From: Liopterus haemorrhoidalis
Taxonomy: Eukaryota > Arthropoda > Insecta > Coleoptera > Dytiscidae
DNA: 64,000 nucleotides
Direction: 5' to 3'
NCBI GenBank assembly: GCA_963971575.1
Contig: OZ020617.1
Coordinates: forward strand, 25,568,700 to 25,632,699
Shown: one piece after another, positions 22,261 through 34,283 of the stretch
How positions within the stretch are numbered: position 1 is the first letter of the stretch
Layout: each line of letters begins with the position of its first letter
Program-made: the position numbers and the translations under genes
The notes under the pieces: generated by a model
Databases searched by the model: none
What the model saw: the letters and a program-made list of their open reading frames with translations, nothing else
Told to the model about the DNA's origin: nothing

Positions 22261-25200
22261 GGAAAAATTTAGAAATTCTTAAGATGGCCAAATTGATAAC
22301 CTAAAATAATTTTATTAATGATTTGTTTGTGTTAAAATACGTTTACTTATTATGCAGTAGTTTTTGTTCAAGCGGGCATTGTTTATTGCTACAGCCTATT
22401 TAGTTAGCAACAAAAGATATTTCTTTTTGCAGATTTGTTATATATACCTACCCCCCGATACTTATAGTTTGCAATCAAAACGGTGAAATAATTTTTATCA
22501 GCCTTTAAAATACAATCGTTAGACTGTCCATTTTTTTTTTTTTTTTTGTGAATGTATATATAAGTTCTACTTACTGTATTTTTTATATCATTAGCTACAC
22601 ATATTTCTAAAATTTTGCACGAATCGATTATATTTTGCCCCGCGCCGGCATCGAGATAGTAGATAAGTAATATTTGGTAAATTTTATTGTTTTGCGTTGA
22701 AACTATTATGCTATTCATGAAAATATAGAAATAAATAGAGTAGCATTTCCAGCTTTTTATATCGTCATATATAAAAATTGTGCTAGGGCCATTGAATAGC
22801 AAGTACATCACTGATTGCATCACACCGAAAGACAATAATTTGTCTACGTTTAGAATTTGTTATTATATTTATATGAATTGAATCATCAATGAAACCTGAT
22901 TTTTTAAACTTAGTTGTTAAGCAATTCGGCATAAAAAGATACAGAAAAAGTGACACTGGATATAACACAATTCAAAATTCCTAGCATAATTTCTCTATAT
23001 TAACGTTTTTACTTCTGTCAACAAAAGTAAAATGTCATTTAAAAATTGTCAACCACAATTTATTACATACAAACAGTTTTAATAGACCCTAGATTTGTTC
23101 AGTATAAACAAATAAAATATGATACTAATATTTTTAGGTAGGTTCCATAAAAATGTTGATGTAACTGTTTTTTATATCGTAGCTTCCTGTGCATATAATT
23201 TATTTTTATTTTTTTTTTTACTTTAATTAATTCCAGGTATACACCTACATTTTATTTTTATTCGGAATATCTCATTTGCACAAAAATTCAACAAAGAGTA
23301 ACTCCTCCACCTTTATGAAGACAACTTTAATATAGGTCACACGTTCCCGTTTCCAGCCCAATTAGTAAGACTGCTATGCTCACCGGGTTTACATTATTAT
23401 AAAACTATGGAATACACGTATAACATTTTTTGTTTTATTTTATTTAAATTGCTTTTAAAACAGAGATGATACAGTTTTATGTCAAAGCTATTTAATGTAC
23501 TTGTATATTAAAATGTTGGAATTAAACTAAAGTATAACTGGGACAAAAACAATATTACTGCCGTTTGTAAGTCGTCTAACATTTATAGCAAATAAGTTAA
23601 ATTACGAGTTAGAATGTCGTTATCAACAGTTGTATAAATTTAAAACCTACTGTAGGGAATTCCAAAAATACTTAATAATAGGATTCCAATGAATTAAGGT
23701 GACCAACCGTATTTTTATGCACTTCTTCAGTCTGACAAAAGGAAATATTTTTCTTTATTTAAGAAATGCATCCTTAAAACACTACGTATTAAAAGTTATA
23801 ATTATAATTTTAAATATTTTAACGAATGATATGTAATTCTAATTTAAGTTCCAACTGACCAAAGAAATGTCGGAGAAAGTAAAAGAGAAAGAAAATGTAA
23901 CTATCGGAACTAGTAAGGAACATGATTAGTTAGTTGAATTCTCCTTGGACACTAGAGGTGATTTTTCAATCGGGTCAATCGGGTTTGTTGTTATATCCAT
24001 CTTTGGCGAGACCTGCGCTGGCCATTACATGCTTTGATATTTTTACCATATTCTCTTTACTATTTCCTCTCATATCCTGACTACATATCCTATTCATTGT
24101 AACCGTCTGCCTCTTGATTCTTATATGATACTGACTATCATTACGTGTATAGTGTTGGTATTATTTCGCCTGCTCCATTTTCCATTGATTAAAACTGGAC
24201 TAGGGATTCAACATTGTACTTTGCATTTAAGAACTGTGATATCTCGATTCGTTAAAAACTATATTTCAGAGCTATATATTAGTATGAGATGTAATATAGT
24301 TGACTAGAGCCTATCCTTGATGTTCGTATCAAGGAATTTTGATATGAATGTAATAAATTAAATAGTTGGGTTAATTAAATAGTTCAAATAGTCAAGTATA
24401 AAAATTAATACCTAGTTTATTATAGTCTATCTCAGAAAGACTGATAGTAATAAAATTTATTATTTGTAAAAAGTTATTGTTTTTTCACACAGAAGCGGCC
24501 CACAAAATATGAATATCCATATCGAAAAATATCCCTAAAATAATAAAATTTATTATTGATTTTTTACGGAAAGGAGTGAGCTTATATAATAAAAAAGGTA
24601 ATTTTTATTTTCAATTGTTTAGTTTTTATAAAATAAGGACATGTTGTTTTCGTTCCAGGGGAGGGGGTCAGGACCCGAGGAACCCTCTTTTGCGAGCGTC
24701 TGATATATATAAAATTAATAATTCACGTTATAAAACTATTTTTGTTAATCATAATTGTTTGTTAAAACAATTTAACAGTGATTATTATTTTAAATATATT
24801 ATATTTTAAAATTTATATATAGAAGGATAAATATGAAATGACATTGACAAATATGATATATTATTACAGTATACATAAATTCTATTTTTGTCAAAATATT
24901 AATTTATTGAACACATAGCATTTTACTTTTTTGTAACATGAATTCAATTTTACACATAAAACGGAATATGTTTTGTACAAATATTTGTTGTTTGTCTACT
25001 CTCATCAAACTCCATTAATAAATTATTGTGCGCTGACATAAACGTCAATCGTTCATCTAGGTCAAATTTTTTCGACGTCTGAGACTGTCAAATTTCTCAG
25101 CCAGTTTGATAAAATATGTTTACAGTCATACATTAAAAAATAATACGTGATGATTAGACACGTTGCGACCAGCACTTAACATGATTGACAAACAATACAA

Positions 25201-25815
25201 GAATTGCTGGGTCACATACAGGTCAAATATATCGCTAAGAAGGTCACATGTGACGAATTCATTGATAAATGTTATGTTTCGTTTGTTGCTATTTTTATTT
25301 TGATTAACTGATTTGGGAGTCATTGATTTTGTCTATTTTTACTGAATATAATAATTTAAAACTTTCAAAAGAAATATCATAAGTTACAAACAATAATGTA
25401 CATCATATCATATATGTATTTACAATCAACATTATACTTATTGCTAAATATATGAATTTATGAAATTTTCTTATGTGAAATCTCATATTTGTTACGTGTC
25501 TTATGTCATACAGACATACGTCATTATTACATCTTCGGTTTCAAATCGTTGTGGTAAAGTATATTTCTTCTAAAACGAGTATATTTCTCCCTTTCTACTA
25601 TACCTATACACCTGGTATACGGTACACTTCTGTAAATGTCTGTTTAATGACAAATTAATTAAGCAACAACGAACTTATTGATGTATTTCTGACTATCACC
25701 TACCTTGCAAGCATGAGTGAGAAAGAAATACATAAATAAGTTTATTGTTAATTCGTTCATTTTTCAGACATCTTGAAAAAACTGACCTTTATGTAAATAA
25801 TTTCATTCGATATAT
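22261..25815. other. AT-rich non-coding DNA
   Basis: No gene was recognised. A 143-codon minus-strand frame at 22,404-22,835 has low-complexity AT composition and no familiar motif. A poly(T) run lies at about 22,531-22,547. A hAT-like scrap (CCAGGGGAGGGGGTCAGGA, about 24,654) has no partner end. TTCCAGGTATAC near 23,233 is a weaker fused acceptor-donor motif. Confidence 0.5.
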
Positions 25816-26180
25816 TTGTGTCGGGACGAGATTTATACTAAAGGTCTGCACGGGTTAGTTGACAATGCCAGCTGGCAAAGCCGAATAAGTGTGGAAATAA
25901 GTGTCACTGGCCTATGTCAGCAGACCGCGTGGCATCCCAATTGCAAACCGACTTACAGCGGTCTGGATCAAAGAAAGTCGCGTCGACACTCATTGTCTGG
26001 AAGTGCTAACTATGCCAAGCGGCTTACAAATACGAGTTGATCGTAAATAACATATTTTAAAAGCTATGCTGAACAGGCTTGATATCAGACTGATGTGTTC
26101 TAGCCTGAGCTGACAGTGCCACTTGGCTCTCTCAATTGGCATAGTGCGGACACAAATTTACTCGGCACCACATGCTTAAC
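25816..26180. other. GC-richer island of unknown origin
   Basis: This stretch has much more G+C than its surroundings and carries a 74-codon frame (25,816-26,040) without recognisable motifs. The 12-bp palindrome TGCCAGCTGGCA lies at 25,866-25,877. GCCAAGCGGCTTACAAA (26,014-26,030) is shared, with an insertion, with the MITE centred on 36,980, which hints at a transposon origin. Confidence 0.35.
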
Positions 26181-26338
26181 AGGTAATATCCCTTTTTTAT
26201 TATTATTAATGGCCTTAGTTGCGGAGACTGTTGGCCAAATGTTTTAATAGAAGATGATTGAGTTACTATGGATACGTCATTAAGATTGTGTGTTTGATGT
26301 TTGATATATAAGACTGTCATATAATATTGTAATAATAA

Positions 26339-26341
<3 letters not shown>

Positions 26342-26373
<32 letters not shown>
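26342..26373. repeat. (TA)n microsatellite
   Basis: An uninterrupted TA run of about 16 units. Confidence 0.95.
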
Positions 26374-26376
<3 letters not shown>

Positions 26377-28561
26377 CTTCTCAGCTATAATTCCACTGGA
26401 TAAAACTAGCCATCATGTTTATTATAGTTACATTATTCTATAAAAACGTACTTTAAATCATACAGATCATTAGAAATTACCTTACATTTTTATACTAGCA
26501 GTATTGATAGAACTTCAATGAGATTCTAGAATATCTTGATTCTGAGTTGCCAATAATGTCGTAACGTTAGTAGGAAGTTGGATGCTCATGTTGACAAGCT
26601 TTTGCAGAAAAGTGTGTCTGGATCGGTTGGTAATATCCTTGAAAACAAATTTATATCAAATCTTTCTAAAAAGAAGTTATTTCAAACAGTGCTAATAAAT
26701 TGTTAGTTAAATGTCTGTAATTAATTGGCAATTAATCTTAAAACGAACTCATTAAATAGCGCCATTCAGTTTGAAGTCGAACTATTTTTCTACGTTTTTA
26801 CTTTATTTTGTTCCTAATCCGAGTTAAATATTTTTTACCGTAAAACTAAAAGAAAACAGTAAAATCCAAGCTGACACAGGAGAAAAAGCCATTTTAGAAT
26901 TTTATAAAGTTTATACATTCATAGAGGTCATGCATACATATTTTCCTTGCTAATTACTTGTCCGTATTCATATTGTGCGTTTTATGTATAAAACCTAAAA
27001 AGCTCAGGCGAATTTATAAAGCACTCATGAAAAATATATGAAGGTAGATTTTTATTTTCAAAATGGATAGAAATTACACTACGTTTTTAAAAATAAATTA
27101 TGAAAAGGGGAATATACCTTACATGTATATAAAACCAAAAAGTTTAGAATAGATTATTATTACAATCATTTTATCAATTATAACAATAATTTATAAAAGT
27201 CCAGATTTCAGGTCCACATGAATGGTATTTGTTAATGTCATTTGAATTGTTTTTTAATGTCAGGCGCTGGCTGAATGGTTGGTCGATATCATGTATCACA
27301 GAATCACAGAATCAAATGATACTTCATTTTACGTCTACTTTTCAAAACAAAACACTAAGATCAGATTATTGATTTCTGGCTCCTAATCATTACCCTTAAC
27401 GAAGTGAGATCGACAACAACTTACAGTGTTTGAAATAAATTACCCTTAATCTATATTCCAATAAATGAAAAATGAATGCCGCAGAAATGAAGATATTCAA
27501 AGATTGTTCTTTGCAAGGGAATGAAAGGCAGAGGATTACAGTTAATAAAATGGTATCTGGGAAAAAAATCCGTGCCCTTATGACAAAAACTTGTGAAAGA
27601 TTGCGCGGTCAGCTACCATAGGATTTAGCGTATAGTTGTATATAAGATACTTGGAAATGCCTGGCAATTGGCAGAGCCAGATAGAATATGTATGTGCGTG
27701 AGGCCAAATCCAACCCAATTGATAAGGATCAAGAAAAAAGAGTTAACCGATAGTACCGTACGATCTTACAACTGATATTTGCTTTTTTTCACTAGGTTTA
27801 ATGATTATTTAGCATTTTGAAATTCAATGACCCATGCTCTACCACAATTATTATCTACCTAAATAGCAGTCTTAATAAAGACAAACATAAAATAGTCCTT
27901 AATTATACCGGAAATGTAATATCGCATTTCCATATAAAGAATCCAATAATAAGATTTGATTATGGCTGACAATTATAATTTAACGGCCATAATGACTATC
28001 TCACGATCGCAATGCACTGGCAATCATTACAAATGCGACCGTTAAATTAAGATTTAGCCGTACTATAAGTCAGCGTAAGTGTGACATGATGATGTGTACA
28101 TGCATCGCTAGTTCGATGATTCAACGCTATAACCGTACATAGAGCTACCAGCGCTATGCAGATTTATTCAAATGAAATAGAGGGTCACTTGTCCACATAT
28201 AAATTCTACTGCACGTAATCACTCTAAAAATGTTATATGCAGGGAGCGAAATGCGTTTTGACAGGCCCACACGTACATTGCGAAATTACGAACATTCTTT
28301 TTTTCTGTTTGATAACTATAATTTCGAGTCATAATGTGTGAAGCTGTTGTGCATTTTAAATATATAAAAGGCCTGGAAAATATCGATAGAGCTATTGAAC
28401 AAGTGTTAGAAATTGGTGACATTTCTAGTTTTTTGCCTATTAGTGTTTCACATTTTTACAATATACCGAACTAAATATGTATTGTTACGATAATAATCCG
28501 AGTAGAATTTAAAAGAGGAAAATATTTCTAAAAGTATGGTGCTGAACTCGACGATTTACAA
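26374..28561. other. AT-rich non-coding DNA
   Basis: No gene was recognised. A slightly G+C-richer stretch at about 27,480-27,740 has short frames but no motif I can name. Confidence 0.5.
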
Positions 28562-29062
28562 CAGGGGTCCCCAAACTTTTTTGACCGTCGACCCCCAGAA
28601 GAGTTTTTTTGACTTCGTATCGACCTCCTCTATTTTACAATTACGTTATTATAATAGAGCAAGCAAAAAATACGCTTATGTGATTTCTTATATGGTTTAT
28701 TGTACAGTGTTTTTTATTTATATTACATTTATCTAATATAATTATATTATCATTGTCAATGTGACGGGTGTGGTTGGAGACTCTTTGCAAGATTAGCAAT
28801 GTCGGATTCAAAATTAGTTAATTTCAGCCTTAAATCGCCACGGAATTCTACATCTAACTTGTTTCTCTGTTTTGTCAGGATGGCATTAACATGGCTAAAA
28901 CCAGCCTCAACCACTGTGTAGCTACACAGTTATATATTAAAATTATACTAGTAATTTTTAAGTTTTTTCCATAGACCCCAATCGACCCCGGAGCCAGAAG
29001 CGACCCCTAAAAATGTCATATCGACCCCCGGGAGTCGATATCGACCACTTTGGGGACCCCTG
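28562..29062. mobile_element. hAT deletion derivative with perfect target duplication
   Basis: The ends CAGGGGTCCCCAAA and the complement of TTTGGGGACCCCTG are nearly perfect inverted repeats. Both flanks carry ATTTACAA (28,554-28,561 and 29,063-29,070), a perfect 8-bp target duplication that fits the nTnnnnAn consensus known for Ac-type hAT elements. The element is 501 bp and keeps only the last part of the transposase gene, on the minus strand. Confidence 0.93.
28756..28931 (-). pseudogene. hAT transposase C-terminal dimerisation fragment
   Basis: The minus strand from about 28,930 reads an open stretch of about 55 codons to a TGA at 28,756-28,758. It contains E-A-G-F-S-H-V-N-A-I-L-T-K-Q-R-N-K-L-D and G-D-L-R-L-K-L-T-N-F-E. 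This is the pattern of the hAT C-terminal dimerisation region (S-G-F-S-x-x-N-x-I-x-T-K-x-R-N-x-L ... D-L-R-L-K-L-T). The catalytic and BED-finger parts are deleted, so the element depends on an autonomous relative. Confidence 0.8.
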
Positions 29063-29070
29063 ATTTACAA

Positions 29071-31330
29071 AAACGAGTTTTATTAATGTTAGAGGTTTTC
29101 AAGCCTTTCCTTGAACCTACAACAACAGGATGAATTAAAAAAAAAGAAACTTCTTTACTTATTTATTACTTCTTTATTTGACTATTCAGTCTCTTATAAG
29201 TAGATTATGCTGAGACCTTAGAATTAGTAATATTCAGCAAAAGCAATTAAATTGTATTACATTAGGTATAAAAGTAGACAAATTCCGGTCTGGCAATGGA
29301 TGTAATTTGCATGTGTCCAAGATTTCGTAATTATTAAATAAGGAATTTTAAAAAATTAGAATAATGGAATTGCCATTATTCATAATTAATAATTTCAAAA
29401 CTAATGGCATTTTGAAATTAGACTTTTTTACAGTACTTACATGTATAGTATTTTCACTTTTGTAAAAACAAACTAAGACGAAATTTCAATAATTTGCACT
29501 TTGAAATCGTATGCCATGTTGGTATTACTAAAATAATTAAAAATTTCACATCATTAACAGGTCGTATTATTTAACATACGTAATGTTGAAAAGTGGCATT
29601 TTATTTAAACGATTATAACCTTAGACCATTATGTAACATAACCAAAAATTTTGTTTTCCGTTGATGTCCGTTTTACAGTGTAATTGAATTTTAAAATAAC
29701 GTTTCAAGTTAGTAATATAATAAAAAAGTATCCTGAATAACCACTGCTGGTGTGTCCGTACAAAGGTGAAACAAAGGTGAAATATAAAAATAGACTGGAC
29801 CTTTACAATCAGTTGCTACTATCCCCATAAACTGAAATTTTCTGTTTTTGTACACTTTTTATATTTGTTATGGTTTAATTTTAGTTTGTTTATCAAATTG
29901 TTTTGTTTCTTTCAACTTTTCTGTATCACAACAATGTGAAATATTGTAATTTTTCTATAAGAACTTTACAAGCCATTGGCTTCAGTTCTTTTAAATAAAT
30001 AATAATAATGGTATATTAATCAGCAACCTGAGCAGTAGCATTATTAATTTTTTTGTAAGCTATAGGTATAAGTCTAACATATACATATTACTGTCATGTC
30101 ACTGCCCAATTTTTTCACATAAATTTCATTTTAAAATTTGATTTTAACGTCAAGTGAGCTTGCTTTATACAACTGAACCTCTCGGAATACAGAACTTATA
30201 TAGACACTGCGTGTATCAGATTTTAAAATGCCTTTACTCACACTCAATTCCCAATGTGCCTTTAAACTACTAATTATCTATTTTTATCCATAGTTTCGGT
30301 CCTCTGATAATTGGGGATAACAATGATGAAATTTCACTCCGAAAACCAGTCTCTTTTAGTTGTGCAGACTGCTTGGGATTTATTTTTATTGCGCTTCTGA
30401 AACCCAAAGTCTTTTTATAATAGATACATAGCACAAACATAGCACGTGCATAAAGTTGAGTACAAAGAGAGAGTTCTGAACACCTGTTTCTAATAAACAT
30501 AAGAAAGACAGTCCTATGATTCTTATGCTGTACATGTGGTACGTATCCACTATAAATGAGGCTTAAGTTAGACGTGATGTCTTAGATGTGCCATGGAGAT
30601 AATAAGCTTTTTGTAAGAATTATTCATTGATTTATTTATTTTTTCAGTTTACGGTGCAAGTAAGCCTTGTTGTTAGAGTAGGAAGTGAACATATAGTCAG
30701 AATGTTTTCAGCAACTAACCGTTGCTAAAAACTTGTTGTTGCCCCCTACATAGTATTTCCATTCTAGTACAAGACGTCAAGCACAGCCCAGAACGCATTA
30801 TCACATTGCTGCATTAAACGCGTTCAAAATTAATTACATGCATACCAGCACAAACAAAGGACTTGACGTTAACGAATTATAATGTCATTTCGGAGAGCGC
30901 CGCTGTAATGCACGCAAAATGTTATCTCAACCCTGGAAATAAATTAATTTTTAAATGTTTTTATAAAATATTCATAGTTTGCAATATAAATTACTAGAGC
31001 TTTAATTGCCCGCATATTCATGCAAAAATATATGTGCAGTTTTATTAACATTGATATTGGCCATTTTTGAACAATATTTTAAGTGGGTAAAATGAAGTTA
31101 GGTTGTTTATTTTCATATTTGTCAGTTTAAAATGTGATATATTATTAAACATTCATGTTGAACTCTAATTTATGTTGCATTAAGCAAAATGTTAAGCATA
31201 GCATAGTAAATTATCAAAAACATGCAAGTTAGATTCTCAATAAGTTCAATTTCAAACTGATCTAAAAACGTATATCTTTGCACCAATAACGGAGTTATAA
31301 TACGGGAAATCTATATGAAATCTATATAAA
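29071..31330. other. AT-rich non-coding DNA
   Basis: No gene was recognised. A strong acceptor (TTTATTTATTTTTTCAG, ending 30,646) is followed by the 12-nt segment TTTACGGTGCAA and then GTAAGC. This is a possible microexon, but a 12-nt open segment carries almost no coding evidence. Confidence 0.45.
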
Positions 31331-31960
31331 TCTAAGAACATCTATATGAAGCTGCCGAGATTGACAGCTTAAAACAAAGATAATAATGTACAAAGCAGCT
31401 GTACTCCATGTACTTCTGTACAGTAGTGAATCATGGTATCTCTATAGACGGCATATTAAAATACTAGAAAGGTTCCATCAAAGTTACCTTAGGACGATAT
31501 TGAGAGTCAAATGGCAAGATTATGTGCCGAACACAGAAGTTTTGGCTAAAGCTAATATCGTCAGTATTGAGGCTATGCTGCACGAAATTCAGCTGCGGTG
31601 GGTTGACTCTTTCCACATCATAAGAATGCCAAATACTACGTTACCCAAAAGATTATTGTACTCAGAGTTGGAAGGAGGCTGTAGAGGTGTGAGCTGCTAA
31701 GCAACGCTACAAAGATAAGTTAAAAAATAACCTTCTGTGGAAGTACATGGCGCAATCTAGTGACAAACGATATACTGCAGTACGAACGGACACGTATAGA
31801 GCGTACCACACTAGTACGCAATAAGCGCAAATCCAGACTCCAGACGCTGTTGCCTGATTCTGCCTATAATTATCTCTGCGCTAGTTGTGGCAAAACGTTC
31901 GTATCCAGAATTGGCCTCTTCAGTCATGAACGAGCTCACTCTCGTCAAAATTTGTGAACT
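31331..31960 (+). pseudogene. C-terminal part of a non-LTR reverse transcriptase
   Basis: The frame from 31,386 reads Y-K-A-A-V-L-H-V-L-L-Y-S-S-E-S-W and R-R-H-I-K-I-L-E-R-F-H-Q-S-Y-L-R-T-I-L, then I-Q-L-R-W-V-D-S. This is the segment after the catalytic domain in RTE/Jockey-like elements. After stops near 31,700-31,760, the same remnant ends in a C2H2-like finger, C-A-S-C-G-K-T-F ... H-E-R-A-H-S (about 31,880-31,945), a known C-terminal feature of one such LINE group. The catalytic half is missing. Confidence 0.8.
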
Positions 31961-32929
31961 ATTTGTGTTTTAGTAGTGAAATGCTGTCGTAGATTCGATG
32001 TACCCGTTATATAATACAGGAAATGAAAGAACAGCTAGCAAACAATGTATTTACGTACGTCTTGTGCACATGTGAAGCCTGCATTATTTTGATCATTTCT
32101 TTCCTTTTCCATATTATAGACCTCTAGTACGTAGTACCCTAGGATCATAGGCGTCCGCTAGAGCAGCAAACAGGGCACGTGCCTCAAGAAAAAACATTAT
32201 TTTTACTTTACATTTAAAATTACAATTACAAACATCTAAGTTCTCCTCCCCTCAATTTTCTGCGGACCGCAAAATAGACTTCTTTAATAAACACAGTTGT
32301 ATTTATCTGTATTATAAATTGCATATAAAATTATAGCAACAATATATTTAAAAATGTAAAAACGAAGTATAGAATATCGCATTTCCCTTCAAAACACGAA
32401 TATTTATTTTCGTTTTTACATCGGTTGCAAAAATCTATTTACATTAATGTTAAACACTCTTTCCATACAAAAACGTGACTTTACTTACTATTTATTCGCA
32501 TCCGGTGTACCATTCGTTTCTAGCATTTCTCTGATAAACCAACAAAAAGTAAAAATCTCCAGTACATTTATTTCTCTCTATACATATCGAGTACACAAAA
32601 TGATAGATATTAATCTTGTATATCACTGTGCATGCAGGGATTCGAATCAATGGAATCATATTCATAGACGTCCCTTGGGAATGCTCCGTCAGTCAAGACC
32701 CTTTTACCACTGAAAATTACTGTTGGGAGTTTAGAATTAAAACATATTTGCAATTTAAATGCATTTTTTAAAATATATTTAAAAGATGTTTTCACAAGTA
32801 ATTAATTGAAATAATTAAGTTAGTTCAAAATATAAAACTTAGGTAATTTACAATTGCAAACAGTTATTGAAATTACATATTTGCTAGTTTTTAAAAATAT
32901 CTGAGTTGTTAAATGGACTGTATTTATCT
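31961..32929. other. Non-coding DNA, nothing recognised
   Basis: A scrap like a hAT end (GCGTCCGCTAGAGCAGCAAA, near 32,151) has no partner. The short frames show no motif. Confidence 0.45.
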
Positions 32930-32937
32930 GTGTAGAC

Positions 32938-33361
32938 CAGGGATGAGCAACCCGCGGGCCGCATGCGGCCCGGAGTACTTTTTCGTGCGGCCCGTCAAAG
33001 CTTTTGTCTGTCAAATTTCAAAAATGGCCATTAAATTACAGAAGATACATATATATTTTAAAGCATAAATAAGAGCAATATAGAGCAATTGGTTGCAAAG
33101 AAGCAATGCCAAACTTCTCATTAAAATTTGTTTATGATTTTTTCCCCATAATAATTATCTTTGACTGTTTTTTTATACCTAGCATTTCTATTATATGTTT
33201 TATTTGTGTATTTTTTTAAAAATAATTTTGTTATTTTGTTAATAAATGGATAATTTGTGTTTATCATCTTGTGTTCATATTTTAATAAATTTCGTATGCG
33301 GCCCGCAGGAAATTTTTAAATTTCTAGTTGGCCCGTAGTAAAAAAAGGTTGCTCATCCCTG
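32938..33361. mobile_element. hAT MITE with perfect target duplication
   Basis: The terminal repeat CAGGGATGAGCAACC is perfect at both ends. GTGTAGAC (32,930-32,937 and 33,362-33,369) is a perfect 8-bp target duplication. The left end is followed by GC-rich CCGCGGGCC and ATGCGGCCCG blocks, mirrored by TGCGGCCCGC and GGCCCG near the right end. The interior is AT-rich and non-coding. The size is 424 bp. Confidence 0.95.
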
Positions 33362-33394
33362 GTGTAGACTATTTTAAAGAATTCGAGCATTAAC

Positions 33395-33580
33395 TAAAGC
33401 CCTGCCCTTATGGGCTACTTTAAAGTGGCTTGTAACGGAATACATGTGTTTTTAATTATGGCGGTATTAGCACATTAATAAATTTAATAATAATAAGGGT
33501 ATAGAAACGGAGAATTTATCTTTTCCGCCCTTATACTCCACTTAGTTGTTGGGAACTTACTATTTATTTTTATTTCGTAG
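33395..33580 (+). repeat. Worn SINE copy
   Basis: TAGAAACGGAGAATTTATCT, CCGCCCTTATACTCCAC and GTTGTTGGGAAC follow the same order as the 3' part of the SINE at 45,092-45,370. The tRNA-like head is not preserved. Confidence 0.45.
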
Positions 33581-34226
33581 ATTGATAGTCATTTATTATT
33601 GTTTTATTGAGTTTTATTAGTTGTTTATCATCATTGTACATTGTGCATTGTACATTGTACTTAAGTGTACATCTAAAATATTTCTGTTGTCTAAGTTGTC
33701 CTGCAGGTCTCTTCAAACAGTCATTTATGTTGACAAATCTTTTTTAGTTTCATTTAATACATAGCTTTGATTTTTTCATTCTATTTTTCCTATTTTCATT
33801 TGGATTTAAAGATAAAGAAAAATTAATTTTAAAATCCTTAATCAAGTTTTATTTTAATCCAATATCGTTGATCGAAACATAGTGACACCTAGTGAAACAA
33901 TTTACACAATAATTAGATGTTTGTCGAATTGGCCTTTAGTTCGATTATTTAATAAATGCAACAATTTTAAAATGTACAAGAAACATTAAGAACAAGTAAA
34001 AAGCTTTCAATACTGTTTTCATTCTAAAATAACGAAGTTTTTGCATCGAACCAATAATTTAATTTTCTCGTTAATCGCTATATTATTAAAATCATGTTTT
34101 GTAAATTTCTGGACACGCCACTGGTGAACGTATATATAGACAACCCGTTCGAAAATACAATAAAATTGAAACTGATTTGAGCAGTGAAGTATTGAATGAT
34201 AGATAATATTGATATTTTACGCGAAC
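33581..34226. other. AT-rich non-coding DNA
   Basis: No gene was recognised. GTATATATAG at 34,130-34,139 could serve as a TATA box for the short frame starting at 34,227. Confidence 0.4.
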
Positions 34227-34283
34227 ATGGATATTGCAATGGATACTTCCAATAACACATTAATTTTACTTTATCAGGTAAGT
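34227..34283 (+). other. Fused splice motif, or first exon of a small gene
   Basis: CAG|GTAAGT with the donor at 34,278-34,283 is a perfect fused acceptor-donor motif preceded by TTTTACTTTAT. Two readings are possible. It may be a recursive splice site like those at 18,773 and 44,625. Alternatively it is an ordinary donor ending a first coding exon that starts at the ATG at 34,227 (A at -3, G at +4) and reads M-D-I-A-M-D-T-S-N-N-T-L-I-L-L-Y-Q in phase 0, with a TATA-like sequence about 95 bp upstream. I cannot choose between them from sequence alone. Confidence 0.3.

Noticed and set aside
22404..22835. 143-codon minus-strand frame
   Set aside because: It is low-complexity, AT-driven and lysine/asparagine-rich, with no domain motif or splice context.
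25757..25800. 25-nt segment after a good acceptor
   Set aside because: Its length is not a multiple of three and frame 0 has an immediate TGA.
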